Part shown: positions 53,588 through 62,277 of the stretch, piece by piece
Numbering within the stretch: the stretch's first letter is position 1
How the letters are laid out: the number at the start of each line of letters is the position of its first letter
From: Rhodanobacteraceae bacterium
GTDB lineage: Bacteria > Pseudomonadota > Gammaproteobacteria > Xanthomonadales > Ahniellaceae
DNA length: 64,000 bases
Assembly: GCA_016708465.1 (NCBI GenBank)
Contig: JADJFT010000002.1
Span: forward strand, 1 to 64,000
Direction: 5' to 3'
Notes under the pieces: generated by a model
Seen by the model: the letters and a program-made list of their open reading frames with translations, nothing else
Databases searched by the model: none
Told to the model about the DNA's origin: nothing
Translations under genes and position numbers: made by a program

Positions 53588-56503
53588 ATGCCGGTAGCCG
53601 CAGCACGCAAACTGCTCAAGTGCCTCGTGTGTCTGGCTGCGGCTTGGGGCACCAGTAGTTTGGCTGGGCCAAATTCCGACAGCACTTCGGCCGCAGTCGA
53701 TGCCAGCGGCGTACCGATGTTGTCGCGCTTCAACGCCGAGCACTACAGCGTGATGCCGCAGCACAGTTCCATCGTCACTGACGCCAACGGTCGTGTCTTC
53801 GTCGGCAATGTCGAGGGCGTGCTGCTGTACTCAGCCGGTCGTTTCGAGCATCTGCATCCGGCCCAAGAGATGTCGGTTCGCTCGCTCGCCTTGAGTGACG
53901 ACGGTGGTGTGTTGGTCGGTGCCTACGACCAGTTCGGATGTTTCCGCGAACAGCCCGATGGTGAATGGACCTACACCGATCTCGACGAACAGTTTCGCGA
54001 TGTTCCGGATGCACATCCGCTTGGGCGGATCTGGCTGGTGGCTAATCTGCCGGATGGACAGTACTTCCTCGCCGAACGCCGGCTGTTTCGCATCGGCAGC
54101 AATGGCGAGAAGCAGAGTTGGCCGATTCCGAGCAACGTGCTGAACGGAGTGCTTGTTGGCAACGAAATCTGGGCCCGTGTCGTCGATCAAGGCTTGATGC
54201 GTTTCGACGGTAAGGCGTTCGTTAGCGTCCCGGGTGGTGAGGAATTCATTGTATTTGGCGTGCAGAGCGCCGCGCCGCATCCAGAGGGCACCTTGTTCAC
54301 GTCGCGGGCAAAGGGTTTGTATCTCGGTGATGCCAAGCACGGGCTGCGACATATCGATACCGCTTACGACGCGTGGATGCTGCAAACCCAGGTGTATTCG
54401 GTTGCGGCACTCGCCGATGGCAACTACGCGCTTGCGACCTTGTCCGGCGAAGTCGCGATCATCGATGCCTCGTTGGCGTTGAAGAAGCAATACCGAATAA
54501 GCAATTTTCCGATCACTGACATCGCGGCGAGTGTCGACGGCGGCTTGTGGTTTGCGACCGAAGGCGATCTGGTGCGCATGGAATGGCCATCGCCATGGGC
54601 ATTCGTTGGTGAGGAAGACGGTCTGTTCGGCGCACTGAATGACGCCGAATGGTTCGAAGGGAAGCGTTGGGTTGCAACCTCGCTTGGCCTGTTTCGCTCC
54701 GATCGCGACGATGACGGGCGAGTGCGGTTCCATGCGCTGCCGTGGGCGCGTGACGAAGTCTGGGACCTGCAACGGATCGGCGACGACCTGCTGGTCGGTG
54801 AACGCAAGAGCGTCCAGGTGGTTCATGCCGGCGAAGCGACACGCCTGATCGACAGCGATGGCGTATTCGAACTGATCCCATCGACGTTTGTTCCAGGCCG
54901 CGTGTTGGCGCTGGAGGATGCCTCGATCCTCGAACTTGATCACACGGCGTCATGGCGTGTGAGCGTGCGCCATGATCTCGGTGAGGTCGCGATTTCGACC
55001 TTGGTCGAACTCGCCACCGATCGCTGGTTGATTGGCAACTGGCGCGGCTATCCGCAACTTGTCACACGCACGTCGGGTGTCGACGGCCCACATATCGTGG
55101 TCCAGCCGCTCGGTCCCGAGTATGGCTTGCCCGAACAGGCAGATGCGGGCAGTAGCGTTTGGAAAACGGGCGGCAAGACTTTCGCGACGATTGGCGATGA
55201 CCTTTACGAATGGCGCGGCAATCACTTCGTCGCGCAGCCGGATCATCCGTTGGTCAAGCTCGCCGGCACGCGCCTCAACGAAATCGAGTTTCGCGGTGGC
55301 GAAAAGCACCAGTACGCATTCACCAGTCGCGATATCTGGATCGAGCAGGACGGTCAGTGGCAATCGTTGAATCTGGAGTCGCGCCGGGCGCTCGGAATGA
55401 CCGAGTTATCGCTCGCAGACGACGGTCGTCTGACCGTGGTCGCGTGGGGTGGATTGCTGACCTATGACCCGCGTCTCATCGATCATCAGGACGCGACATT
55501 TCATCTGCGGATGCATCGCGTCTGGCTGACCGACTCGGGCCGACAGACGCGACTGCTCGACCGCCGTGGTCAGGTGATGCTTGAACTGCCGCCACTGGAA
55601 GGGCTGCGTTTCGAATACGGCATTGACGGCCACGACAGCGCGGTCGAATACCGCAATCAACTCGAAGGCAATGACGGCAGCGTCGAGTGGAGCGAATGGT
55701 CGACTGCGCAAGTGCGCGAGTTCAACCGACTCGCACCCGGCGACTATCACTTGCGTGTACAGGCCCGTACTCGCGCCGGTCACATTCCCAGCAATACGCT
55801 GGATTTCCCATTCCACGTGCAACCGCGCTGGTACCAGACGCGCGCCACTGCTTGGGCGGTAGCCGCTTTGGTGCTGCTCGTCGGCTCGCTGTTGGCATGG
55901 TCTTGGGGCCGATTCCGTTCCCGCCAGTTGCACGATCGCAATCTCGAATTGGAACGCGAAGTCGCGGCGCATACGCGTGATCTCGAAATCGCCAATCAGC
56001 GTCTGTCACGGTTGGCAGTGCAGGATGGTTTGACCGGCATCACCAACCGTCGCGGCTTCGAGCAGTTTTACCAACGCACCTGGAATCGCCTCGCCGAACA
56101 ACGTCAGACCTTGGCGTTGCTGATGGTCGATGTCGATTTCTTCAAGCAGTACAACGACCAACACGGTCATCTGCTTGGCGATGAAGTACTGCGCGGGATC
56201 GCGCGGCAACTGGAGCATGAAGTCCACGAACCGGTCGAAATGTTGGCGCGCTTCGGTGGCGAAGAGTTCGTCATCGTGCTGCCCGGTATCGACATCGAAG
56301 ATGCGACGACGCGTGCCCACGCCGTCCGCTTACGTTGCGAGATCTTCGGCAAAGACCGTGACGTGACGGTCAGCGTCGGCGTTGCCGCTTGTGTCCCACG
56401 CGGTGGCCTGAAATCGGCGCAGTTGCTCGACGAGGCCGATGCCGCGCTCTATCGCGCCAAGAAGCTCGGACGCAATCGCATCGAACGCGGCCGCCAAATC
56501 TGA
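53588..56503 (+). CDS. Propeller-Y_Y_Y sensor diguanylate cyclase
   Basis: 971 residues. Signal-like N-terminus, a periplasmic two-component-regulator-type propeller (about 40-640; QHSSIVTDANGRVFVGNVEG, GGLWFATEGDLVRMEW), a Y_Y_Y domain (FEYGIDGHDSAVEYRNQLEG...), one helix at about 755-775 (AWAVAALVLLVGSLLAWSWG), a coiled coil (RQLHDRNLELEREVAAHTRD) and a GGDEF domain with active motif GGEEF at 890-894 after LTGITNRRGFEQF. The usual upstream RxxD inhibitory site is absent (EPVE there). Makes c-di-GMP in response to an unknown periplasmic signal. Intact. Confidence 0.92.
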   Translation: MPVAAARKLLKCLVCLAAAWGTSSLAGPNSDSTSAAVDASGVPMLSRFNAEHYSVMPQHSSIVTDANGRVFVGNVEGVLLYSAGRFEHLHPAQEMSVRSLALSDDGGVLVGAYDQFGCFREQPDGEWTYTDLDEQFRDVPDAHPLGRIWLVANLPDGQYFLAERRLFRIGSNGEKQSWPIPSNVLNGVLVGNEIWARVVDQGLMRFDGKAFVSVPGGEEFIVFGVQSAAPHPEGTLFTSRAKGLYLGDAKHGLRHIDTAYDAWMLQTQVYSVAALADGNYALATLSGEVAIIDASLALKKQYRISNFPITDIAASVDGGLWFATEGDLVRMEWPSPWAFVGEEDGLFGALNDAEWFEGKRWVATSLGLFRSDRDDDGRVRFHALPWARDEVWDLQRIGDDLLVGERKSVQVVHAGEATRLIDSDGVFELIPSTFVPGRVLALEDASILELDHTASWRVSVRHDLGEVAISTLVELATDRWLIGNWRGYPQLVTRTSGVDGPHIVVQPLGPEYGLPEQADAGSSVWKTGGKTFATIGDDLYEWRGNHFVAQPDHPLVKLAGTRLNEIEFRGGEKHQYAFTSRDIWIEQDGQWQSLNLESRRALGMTELSLADDGRLTVVAWGGLLTYDPRLIDHQDATFHLRMHRVWLTDSGRQTRLLDRRGQVMLELPPLEGLRFEYGIDGHDSAVEYRNQLEGNDGSVEWSEWSTAQVREFNRLAPGDYHLRVQARTRAGHIPSNTLDFPFHVQPRWYQTRATAWAVAALVLLVGSLLAWSWGRFRSRQLHDRNLELEREVAAHTRDLEIANQRLSRLAVQDGLTGITNRRGFEQFYQRTWNRLAEQRQTLALLMVDVDFFKQYNDQHGHLLGDEVLRGIARQLEHEVHEPVEMLARFGGEEFVIVLPGIDIEDATTRAHAVRLRCEIFGKDRDVTVSVGVAACVPRGGLKSAQLLDEADAALYRAKKLGRNRIERGRQI

Positions 56504-56509
56504 AGCACT

Positions 56510-56815
56510 TCAGTCAGTCACGACTTCGCGTCGCTTCGAAGTATGCAGCAACCACAAGTTGCGACTGTAAATGAACAAGCCGGAAAACTGACCGAGTGTG
56601 AAGACCAGGTCGCGCTTCTGGATCGCATAGACGGTCAGCACCAGCCCACCGGCGAGCGACAGCCACCAGAAGATCGTCGGCACCACGACGCGTTTTGCGC
56701 GCTCACTGAACCACCATTGCACAATGAAGCGCGACGCAAAGATCGCCTGACCGAGAAATCCGATCGCGAGCCAGAAATTGAAATTGTGCGCCCAAGACGC
56801 AAAGAAGTCGGTCAT
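56510..56815 (-). CDS. Lipid-A-disaccharide synthase N-terminal-domain (LAB_N) membrane protein
   Basis: 101 residues with three membrane helices: NFNFWLAIGFLGQAIFASRF, VVVPTIFWWLSLAGGLVLTV and FTLGQFSGLFIYSRNLWLL. The FxxQWxxSE motif (FIVQWWFSERAKRVVVPTIF) and the YIQKRD-like loop define LAB_N. Stand-alone LAB_N proteins usually accompany undecaprenyl/dolichyl-phosphate sugar transferases of envelope glycan modification, and here a GT2 gene lies 58 bases upstream on the same strand. Confidence 0.88.
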   Translation of the reverse strand: MTDFFASWAHNFNFWLAIGFLGQAIFASRFIVQWWFSERAKRVVVPTIFWWLSLAGGLVLTVYAIQKRDLVFTLGQFSGLFIYSRNLWLLHTSKRREVVTD

Positions 56816-56873
56816 GTGATTCCCAAAACGGAGGTCGAGGCCGAGCCCCGAAACGATCGCGCAGCTTAGCGAC

Positions 56874-57605
56874 TCAATCGTTAGAAAATTCGCGTACGAC
56901 GGTGCGCTTGGCGCGACGGATCAGCCATGCGACACCACGCAAGTCTGCGATGCCGACGAGCGCACGGTTGAAGTTGTTGTACTTCGAGACACCGGCCGCG
57001 CGGGCGCGGTGATTGACCGGCACGCTCACGGTCTGCCAACCGGCGCGTTGCATCAACGCCGGCAGATAGCGATGCATGTGATCGAAATAGGGCAGGTCGA
57101 GGAAGGCATCGCGTTCAAATAGCTTGATGCCACAGCCGGTGTCGGGTGTGGCATCGCGCAGCAGGCGGCGGCGGATTGCATTCGCGAACTTCGACGCCCA
57201 GCGCTTGCTGCCACTGTCCTGACGATTCACCCGCCAGCCGGCAAAGAGCTTGGTTTCAGGGCTGGCAGCGGCGCGTGCAGCGAGCAGCTTCGGAATATCG
57301 GCTGGATCGTTTTGGCCGTCACCATCAAGTGTCGCGATCCAGTTGCCGCGCGCCGCCTTAACGCCACTGCGCACCGCGGTGCTCTGGCCGCTCTGCGTCA
57401 CATGCTGCAGCACGCGCAGCTCGGCCACCCGCGCCTGCAGTGACTTCAAGACCGCGAGCGAATCGTCACGACTGTGGTCATCGACATAAACGATTTCGAA
57501 GGCGATGCGGTCACGCAGCGCGGCGACGATTTCGTCGACCAGTGGCGTGACATTGTCGCGTTCGTTGAACACCGGAACGATGACGGAGAGTTCGGGGATG
57601 GACAC
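56874..57605 (-). CDS. Family 2 glycosyltransferase (polyprenyl-phosphate type)
   Basis: 243 residues. GT-A core: ELSVIVPVFNERDNVTPLVD, YVDDHSRDDSLAVL, metal-binding Asp in TLDGDGQNDPADIP, and PDTGCGIKLFERDAFLDLPY. The DPM1-type layout without C-terminal membrane helices points to transfer of a sugar to a polyprenyl phosphate at the cytoplasmic face. With the LAB_N gene it likely supplies a lipid-linked sugar for lipid A or O-antigen decoration; the sugar is unknown. Confidence 0.88.
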   Translation of the reverse strand: MSIPELSVIVPVFNERDNVTPLVDEIVAALRDRIAFEIVYVDDHSRDDSLAVLKSLQARVAELRVLQHVTQSGQSTAVRSGVKAARGNWIATLDGDGQNDPADIPKLLAARAAASPETKLFAGWRVNRQDSGSKRWASKFANAIRRRLLRDATPDTGCGIKLFERDAFLDLPYFDHMHRYLPALMQRAGWQTVSVPVNHRARAAGVSKYNNFNRALVGIADLRGVAWLIRRAKRTVVREFSND

Positions 57606-57693
57606 GTGGAACCTGGCTCAATTCGCCGCGACGACAGCGACAACGCTGCGCACGCTAACCGATGCGGCGCGAGGCTGCCACCGACAATTGGTT

Positions 57694-58419
57694 TCAGGGC
57701 GCGCCGACCGCCATGCTGTTGTGGCCAGAAAATGCCAATTGAAACTGAGATTCAATCGCATCGAACTCGCGCGCATCGGCGGCCAGCAGAATCAGCGTGC
57801 CGTCGCCCATCGGCGCTTCACGGCCGCGCACACCGGTGCGTTCGAAATCGCGGCGTGCTTCGTGCAGCTTTGGCAGATACATCGCCGTGACCGGACCGCT
57901 CTCACGTTGCATCACCATGTGCGCCGACATCCGTCCACCGAGCGGGCAGCGCTTCAAGTAATGCACTGCGCCCGGGCTGTGTGTGATGGGTGTGCCGAGC
58001 GCCGCGAACAGCGCGCGCACATCCGAATCTGCCACCTCGGCGCGCGCCAATAACGCAAACGGTTCGTGCGCGAGATGTGCGACCGCGAGGTCAGTGGTTG
58101 CAGCGTTTGCCAGGAACGTGCGCCAGCCGGCGGTCGCCGCCAACGCAATGCCGATCACGCAGGTGGCGGCGATCGCCCACAGCGGCACACGCGGCATACG
58201 CGGTTCGTGCAAGGCGGCCGTGGTCTGATGCAGCAGAATTCGCTCGGCGAGGTTGTCCGGCGTCGGAATGGCAGCGGCCAGCATCAGCGTACGTTCGAAA
58301 TCGAGCGCGCGTTCATGGGCCTCGCCGCAACGCCGGCATTGGTTACGGTGCGCGTGTGCAGCACTGTCGAGGCCGCGCGGGTCGGTGCCGATGGCACGAC
58401 GGAACTCAAGGCAGTTCAT
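57694..58419 (-). CDS. DUF3379-type putative anti-sigma factor
   Basis: About 241 residues from MNCLEFRRAIGTDPRG at 58419. A His-Cys-Cys zinc-binding-like motif (HAHRNQCRRCGEAHERALDF) at the N-terminus resembles ZAS anti-sigma domains; one membrane helix follows (LWAIAATCVIGIALAATAG) and a periplasmic C-terminal domain (DVRALFAALGTPITHSPGAV; GTLILLAADAREFDAIESQF). The start overlaps the upstream sigma gene stop by 14 bases. It probably holds the ECF sigma at the membrane until a signal arrives; that is inference from context. Confidence 0.8.
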   Translation of the reverse strand: MNCLEFRRAIGTDPRGLDSAAHAHRNQCRRCGEAHERALDFERTLMLAAAIPTPDNLAERILLHQTTAALHEPRMPRVPLWAIAATCVIGIALAATAGWRTFLANAATTDLAVAHLAHEPFALLARAEVADSDVRALFAALGTPITHSPGAVHYLKRCPLGGRMSAHMVMQRESGPVTAMYLPKLHEARRDFERTGVRGREAPMGDGTLILLAADAREFDAIESQFQLAFSGHNSMAVGAP

Positions 58420-58924
58420 AGACCTTGCTCTCCTCGCCATAGCCACCGAGCGCTGCCTTGAGTTTCTGGCGGGCGCGGAATAACTGGGTCATCACCGCAC
58501 CCGGTGTGGTGCCGACTTCGGCGGCAATCTCTTCGCAACTGAAGCCGCCGAGCACTTGCATCAGCAGCGGTTCGCGATACTTGGCGTCGAGTTTCGCCAT
58601 CGCGCGCCGTACCAAGGCATCGTCACCGAGCTGGTCGGGCGACTGCAGATCAGACTCGGGCAGTTCGACCGCATCGATCGGCTCAAAGGCCGGTGTCTTG
58701 CGTTCGTACAAGCGTGCATGCTCACGGCGCAGGATGGTGATCAACCAAGCTTTGGCGGCAGCGGTTTCACGCAGGTTGTCGAGTGAACGCCATGCGCGCA
58801 GATAGGTCTCTTGCGTCAGATCGTGCGCCAGCGCTTCATTGCCGCAGAGCCAGAAGGCAAAGCGATACAGGTCGGCACTCGTCGCGCGAACCAAGGCATC
58901 GAACTGGGACTGTTTACTCACCAT
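58406..58924 (-). CDS. ECF RNA polymerase sigma factor
   Basis: 172 residues. Region 2 is DLYRFAFWLCGNEALAHDLT then QETYLRAWRSLDNL (the DLxQETxLRAW core). Region 4 is YREPLLMQVLGGFSCEEIAA then EVGTTPGAVMTQLFRARQKL (HTH). A sigma-70 ECF member followed by and overlapping its DUF3379 partner. Regulon unknown; no matching -35/-10 promoter could be assigned by eye. Confidence 0.92.
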   Translation of the reverse strand: MVSKQSQFDALVRATSADLYRFAFWLCGNEALAHDLTQETYLRAWRSLDNLRETAAAKAWLITILRREHARLYERKTPAFEPIDAVELPESDLQSPDQLGDDALVRRAMAKLDAKYREPLLMQVLGGFSCEEIAAEVGTTPGAVMTQLFRARQKLKAALGGYGEESKVYELP

Positions 58925-58977
58925 GCTCCCGAGACCGGCTCAGGGGTTCGATTCTTTCACCGAATCGAGTAGGAAGA

Positions 58978-59859
58978 TCAGCGGATGCGTTCGAGAATGC
59001 CGTCGAGTTCGTCCAGTGAGTGATACACGATCACCAGCTTGCCGCGACCGTTGCGGGCGTGCTGGATGGCAACGCGGGTGGCGAGCTTTTCGGATAAGTC
59101 TTGTTCAAGGCGGGTGATATTCGGGTCGGTGCCGGACTTCTTCTTGCCATCGTTCTTGCCGCCGGTCTTCGCCAACTGTTCATTACGCACGCGTTCTTCG
59201 AGTTCGCGCACGCTCCAGCCGCCATCGGCTGCTGCCAGTGCGAGCGTGGTGGCGAGCGCCGAATCGAGGGTGATCAACGCACGCGCATGACCCATTTCCA
59301 AACGATGCTTTTCGAGCAGGGTGCGTACCGCTTCCGGCAAATCGAGCAGGCGTAACAAGTTGCTGACTGCGGCGCGCGATCGGCCGACCGCGTCCGCAGC
59401 CTGTTGATGAGTCAGATCGAATTCGCGGATCAGACGGCTGAGCGCCGCTGCTTCCTCCAGTGGATTCAAATCTTCGCGCTGGATGTTCTCGATCAGCGCC
59501 ATCGCGATCGCGGCTTGGTCCGGCACCTCGCGGACGACGACCGGGACTTCGATCAAGCCGGCTTGCTGTGCGGCGCGCCAGCGGCGTTCGCCGGCGATGA
59601 TCTCGTAGCGGTGGACACCGATGCCGCGCACCACGATCGGTTGGATCACGCCCTGCGCTTTGATCGATTCGGCGAGTTCGGTCAGGCGCTCCGGGTCCAT
59701 GCCGGTGCGCGGCTGGTAACGACCAGGCTGCAACTGGTTGGCGGGCACCAGCCGGAACTCGCCGCTGGTCGCGGCCTCGTTGCCATCACCGCTGGTATCG
59801 ATGCCGAGCAGTTCGTCGAGGCCCCGGCCGAGACCGCGTGGTTTCTTCTTGGTGGCCAT
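58978..59859 (-). CDS. parB: Chromosome partitioning protein ParB
   Basis: 293 residues. RGLGRGLDELLG near the N-terminus, ParB/Srx-type CTP-binding domain with GERRWRAAQQAGL, and the NPLEEAAALSRL segment with HTH THQQAADAVGRSRAAVSNLL. It binds parS sites and with ParA moves origins apart. No exact parS (TGTTTCACGTGAAACA) was spotted, although GTTCCACGTGGAAC-like half-matches occur inside recF (TGTTCCACGTGGAAC at 41965 and near 42605). Starts 11 bases after parA. Confidence 0.95.
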   Translation of the reverse strand: MATKKKPRGLGRGLDELLGIDTSGDGNEAATSGEFRLVPANQLQPGRYQPRTGMDPERLTELAESIKAQGVIQPIVVRGIGVHRYEIIAGERRWRAAQQAGLIEVPVVVREVPDQAAIAMALIENIQREDLNPLEEAAALSRLIREFDLTHQQAADAVGRSRAAVSNLLRLLDLPEAVRTLLEKHRLEMGHARALITLDSALATTLALAAADGGWSVRELEERVRNEQLAKTGGKNDGKKKSGTDPNITRLEQDLSEKLATRVAIQHARNGRGKLVIVYHSLDELDGILERIR

Positions 59860-59870
59860 CGCGGGCTCCG

Positions 59871-60665
59871 TCAGTTCGTCGGACCGGCAGCGGCCGGCTT
59901 GGCATTGCGTTCGTGGCGCAGCATCTCGCCGGCGAGGCCGAGGTAAGCAATCGCGCCTCGTGATTCGCGGTCATACATCGAGATCGGCAGCCCATGCGAC
60001 GGCGCTTCAGCGAGGCGCACGTTGCGCGGCACCACGGTGCGGAACACCTTGTCGCCGAAATGCTTCACCAACTGGTTCGAAACGTCGTTGCCGAGGTTGT
60101 TGCGCAGGTCGAACATGGTGCGCAGGATGCCTTCGAGTTCGAGCTTCGGATTCAGTCGCGCTTTCACGGCTTTGATCGTGTTCAGCAGCGCTGTCAGGCC
60201 TTCGAGCGCGAAGTATTCGCACTGCATCGGCACCAGTACGCCATTGGCGGCGGTCAATGCATTCAAGGTCAGCAAATTCAGCGACGGTGGGCAGTCGATC
60301 AGAATGAAGTGGTACTTGTCCTTGACCGTTTCGAGGATGCTGCGCAACCGCGTTTCGCGTGCGATCTCGTCCATCATCCGGATTTCGGCGGCGGTCAGGT
60401 CAGCGTTGCCGGGCAACAGGTCAAAGCCGCCGGGCGTGGCCACGATGGCGCGCTCCACCGGCACTTCGTCCAGCAGCACTTCGCAACCATTCGGCTTGGC
60501 CGTGGATTTGTCGATGCCGCTGGCCATGGTCGCATTGCCCTGCGGATCAAGGTCGATCAGCAGCACCTTACGGCGGGCTTCTGACAAGGCCGCAGCCAGG
60601 TTCACGCTCGTCGTGGTCTTGCCGACGCCACCTTTCTGGTTCGCGACAGCGATGATGCGGGTCAT
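59871..60665 (-). CDS. parA: Chromosome partitioning ATPase ParA
   Basis: 264 residues from MTRIIAVANQKGGVGKTTTS. Deviant Walker A KGGVGKTT, switch I/Walker A' DLDPQGNATMASGID and Walker B ILIDCPPSLNLLTLNAL are all present. It binds the nucleoid as an ATP dimer and is released by ParB. The parA-parB order is normal, and rsmG lies upstream on the same strand as expected, though separated by the REP cluster. An upstream in-frame extension to 60851 crosses the REPs and is not supported. Confidence 0.95.
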   Translation of the reverse strand: MTRIIAVANQKGGVGKTTTSVNLAAALSEARRKVLLIDLDPQGNATMASGIDKSTAKPNGCEVLLDEVPVERAIVATPGGFDLLPGNADLTAAEIRMMDEIARETRLRSILETVKDKYHFILIDCPPSLNLLTLNALTAANGVLVPMQCEYFALEGLTALLNTIKAVKARLNPKLELEGILRTMFDLRNNLGNDVSNQLVKHFGDKVFRTVVPRNVRLAEAPSHGLPISMYDRESRGAIAYLGLAGEMLRHERNAKPAAAGPTN

Positions 60666-60716
60666 GGGCGGGACAGTGCCTACGCGCCGAAAGGCGCCGG
60701 GCCGCGAATGATACCT

Positions 60717-60885
60717 GTAGGAGCGACCCATGGGTCGCGATGCTCTTGGCTTTTCGCGGCGCGCGGACACGAGCATCGCGACCCGTGGGTCGCTACAACG
60801 AAAAGAATCGCGACCCGTGGGTCGCTTTAAAGCGACCGGGGTCGCTTTCAAAAAAGCATCGCGACCCGTGGGTCGCTCCTACACA
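60717..60885. repeat. Cluster of four REP-like palindromes (GCGACCCRTGGGTCGC)
   Basis: Four 16-bp palindromes at 60723-60738, 60778-60793, 60810-60825 and 60861-60876. The first and last are bounded by GTAGGAGC and its complement GCTCCTAC, giving the classic GTAGGAGCGACC REP form in opposite orientation; the middle copies are flanked by GCATC/GAATC. A further inverted repeat AAAGCGACC-GG-GGTCGCTTT sits at 60829-60848. A single degenerate copy is at 22552-22568. REPs of this GTAGGAGC type are mobilised by TnpA-REP (RAYT) proteins in Pseudomonas and Xanthomonadales; no RAYT gene is in this window. Confidence 0.85.
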
Positions 60886-60904
60886 GCCGGGCGAGGGCAA
60901 GGCG

Positions 60905-61549
60905 TCAGGTGCGCGCCAGTTCCACCACCACGCGTTCGCCGTCGAGGCCGGGCACGCTTAGTGGATGCACGTTGATAAGCGTGTATCCGGCCGGGATCGT
61001 GGCCAGTTCCTCGCCGTAACCGGGGCCCTTCATCGCCAGCAGGCGGCCACCTGGCGCGAGCCAGGCGCGGCACCAGGACGCCAGTTCCGAGATTGACGCG
61101 ACGGCACGTGCAGTTGCCGCCTGCATTGGCTCAGCCGGATGAAAGGCTTCGGCGCGCGCCCCGACCACATCGACCCGTTCCAGCCCGAGCGACCGCTTCA
61201 CCTCGCGCATGAAGCGCGTCTTCTTGCCATTCGATTCGATCAGCACCACGCGCCGCTCGGGATGCAGGATTGCCAGCGGCAGGCCAGGCAGTCCGGCACC
61301 GGCGCCCATGTCGGCAAGCTCGGTTTCTGTCCACAACGACGCCATCGCCAAGGAATCCAGCAAATGCCGCGTCAGCATCTCGCCGGGTTCGCGGACTGCG
61401 GTCAGGTTGTAAGCCTGATTCCACTTCGCCAGCAGTTCGAGATAGGCAAGCCAGTGGCCGACGCGAACCTCGTCCTGCGGCAGTCGCATCGCCACCAGGG
61501 CATCGATTAGTTTCGGCCGCAACGCGGCAATCGGCGGAGACAGTTCCAT
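60905..61549 (-). CDS. rsmG: 16S rRNA (guanine-527-N7)-methyltransferase RsmG (GidB)
   Basis: 214 residues from MELSPPIAALRPKLIDALVA. SAM-binding motif DMGAGAGLPGLPLAI, NLTAVREPGEMLTRHLLDSL and SISELASWCRAWLAPGGRLL are typical. Methylates G527 of 16S rRNA; loss gives low-level streptomycin resistance. Normally read just before parA, as here, but the REP cluster separates them by 240 bases. Longer upstream frames are not supported because the family starts at this Met. Confidence 0.95.
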   Translation of the reverse strand: MELSPPIAALRPKLIDALVAMRLPQDEVRVGHWLAYLELLAKWNQAYNLTAVREPGEMLTRHLLDSLAMASLWTETELADMGAGAGLPGLPLAILHPERRVVLIESNGKKTRFMREVKRSLGLERVDVVGARAEAFHPAEPMQAATARAVASISELASWCRAWLAPGGRLLAMKGPGYGEELATIPAGYTLINVHPLSVPGLDGERVVVELART

Positions 61550-61580
61550 CGCCGCAGTATGCCGGCGCACGGCCATCTCG

Positions 61581-62126
61581 TCAGCCGGGCAGCGGACAAC
61601 CGTTGTCGTCGCAGCCAGCAGCGGCTGATGCGGTGGCGGCCGCAGTGGCGATCGCAGCTGATTCACCGACCAAGGCCGCAATCTGCGCGCCGATCGCGAG
61701 GTCGCGCAGGCGACCGAAATGCTGCAAGCGCAAGCGTCCGGCACGGTCGATCAGAATGGTTGTCGGCGTGCCCTGCATTGCATAAGCCTGCATCGTCGCT
61801 GGCGTCGGTGATCCGGGCAGCACGGCATCGACGCCCACCGGAAAGCCGATGCGGTATTCGTGCAGGAACGCTTCCAGCCCAACCGGCGTCATCGCCGCAT
61901 GGTGCTCGAACACGCTATGCAAACCAATCACGGCAACATCGTCGCGCGCGAACGTCTGGGCAATTTCGAGCGCCTGCGGTAACGCATGTGAAACGCAGCC
62001 CGGGCACAGCATCTGGAACACTTCCAGCACGACGACGCGGCCGCGCAGGTCCGCCAGTTGCAGCGGCGGTGAATTGAACCATTGACTCGTGTGCAGTGGC
62101 CGAGCGAGCGGAAATTCCTGATTCAT
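61581..62126 (-). CDS. Thioredoxin-fold (AhpC/TSA-type) redox protein
   Basis: About 181 residues from MNQEFPLARPLHTSQWFNSP (ATG at 62126; an earlier ATG at 62138 is possible). The redox motif is CPGC (QMLCPGCVSHALPQALEIAQ) after the strand GRVVVLEVF. The cis-Pro loop is GTPTTILIDRAGRLRLQHF. No signal peptide, so probably cytoplasmic, which is unusual for CPxC TlpA-like proteins. The C-terminus is unusually Ala-rich and ends AAGCDDNGCPLPG with two extra Cys. A thiol peroxidase or disulfide reductase; partner unknown. Confidence 0.75.
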   Translation of the reverse strand: MNQEFPLARPLHTSQWFNSPPLQLADLRGRVVVLEVFQMLCPGCVSHALPQALEIAQTFARDDVAVIGLHSVFEHHAAMTPVGLEAFLHEYRIGFPVGVDAVLPGSPTPATMQAYAMQGTPTTILIDRAGRLRLQHFGRLRDLAIGAQIAALVGESAAIATAAATASAAAGCDDNGCPLPG

Positions 62127-62277
62127 GGCGGTTTCCAAGTGGTGTCCGACGCATGGTCGCGCCAGTGCTGTGCGCGGGCAAGCACACGCCGGCTGAATGC
62201 TGTGCTCAGACCGCGGAAAAGTTCAGGATGAATTCACCCCGTTGCGCCACACTCATATCGTTCATCACGGGAATGCC

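Noticed and set aside
58978..60665. Plus-strand open frames opposite parA and parB
   Set aside because: No domain or ribosome-binding site; the minus-strand genes are unmistakable.
60717..60885. CRISPR array
   Set aside because: Repeat units are palindromic and mixed in orientation, with irregular short spacing of 32-55 bases and no leader or Cas gene. This fits REP elements.
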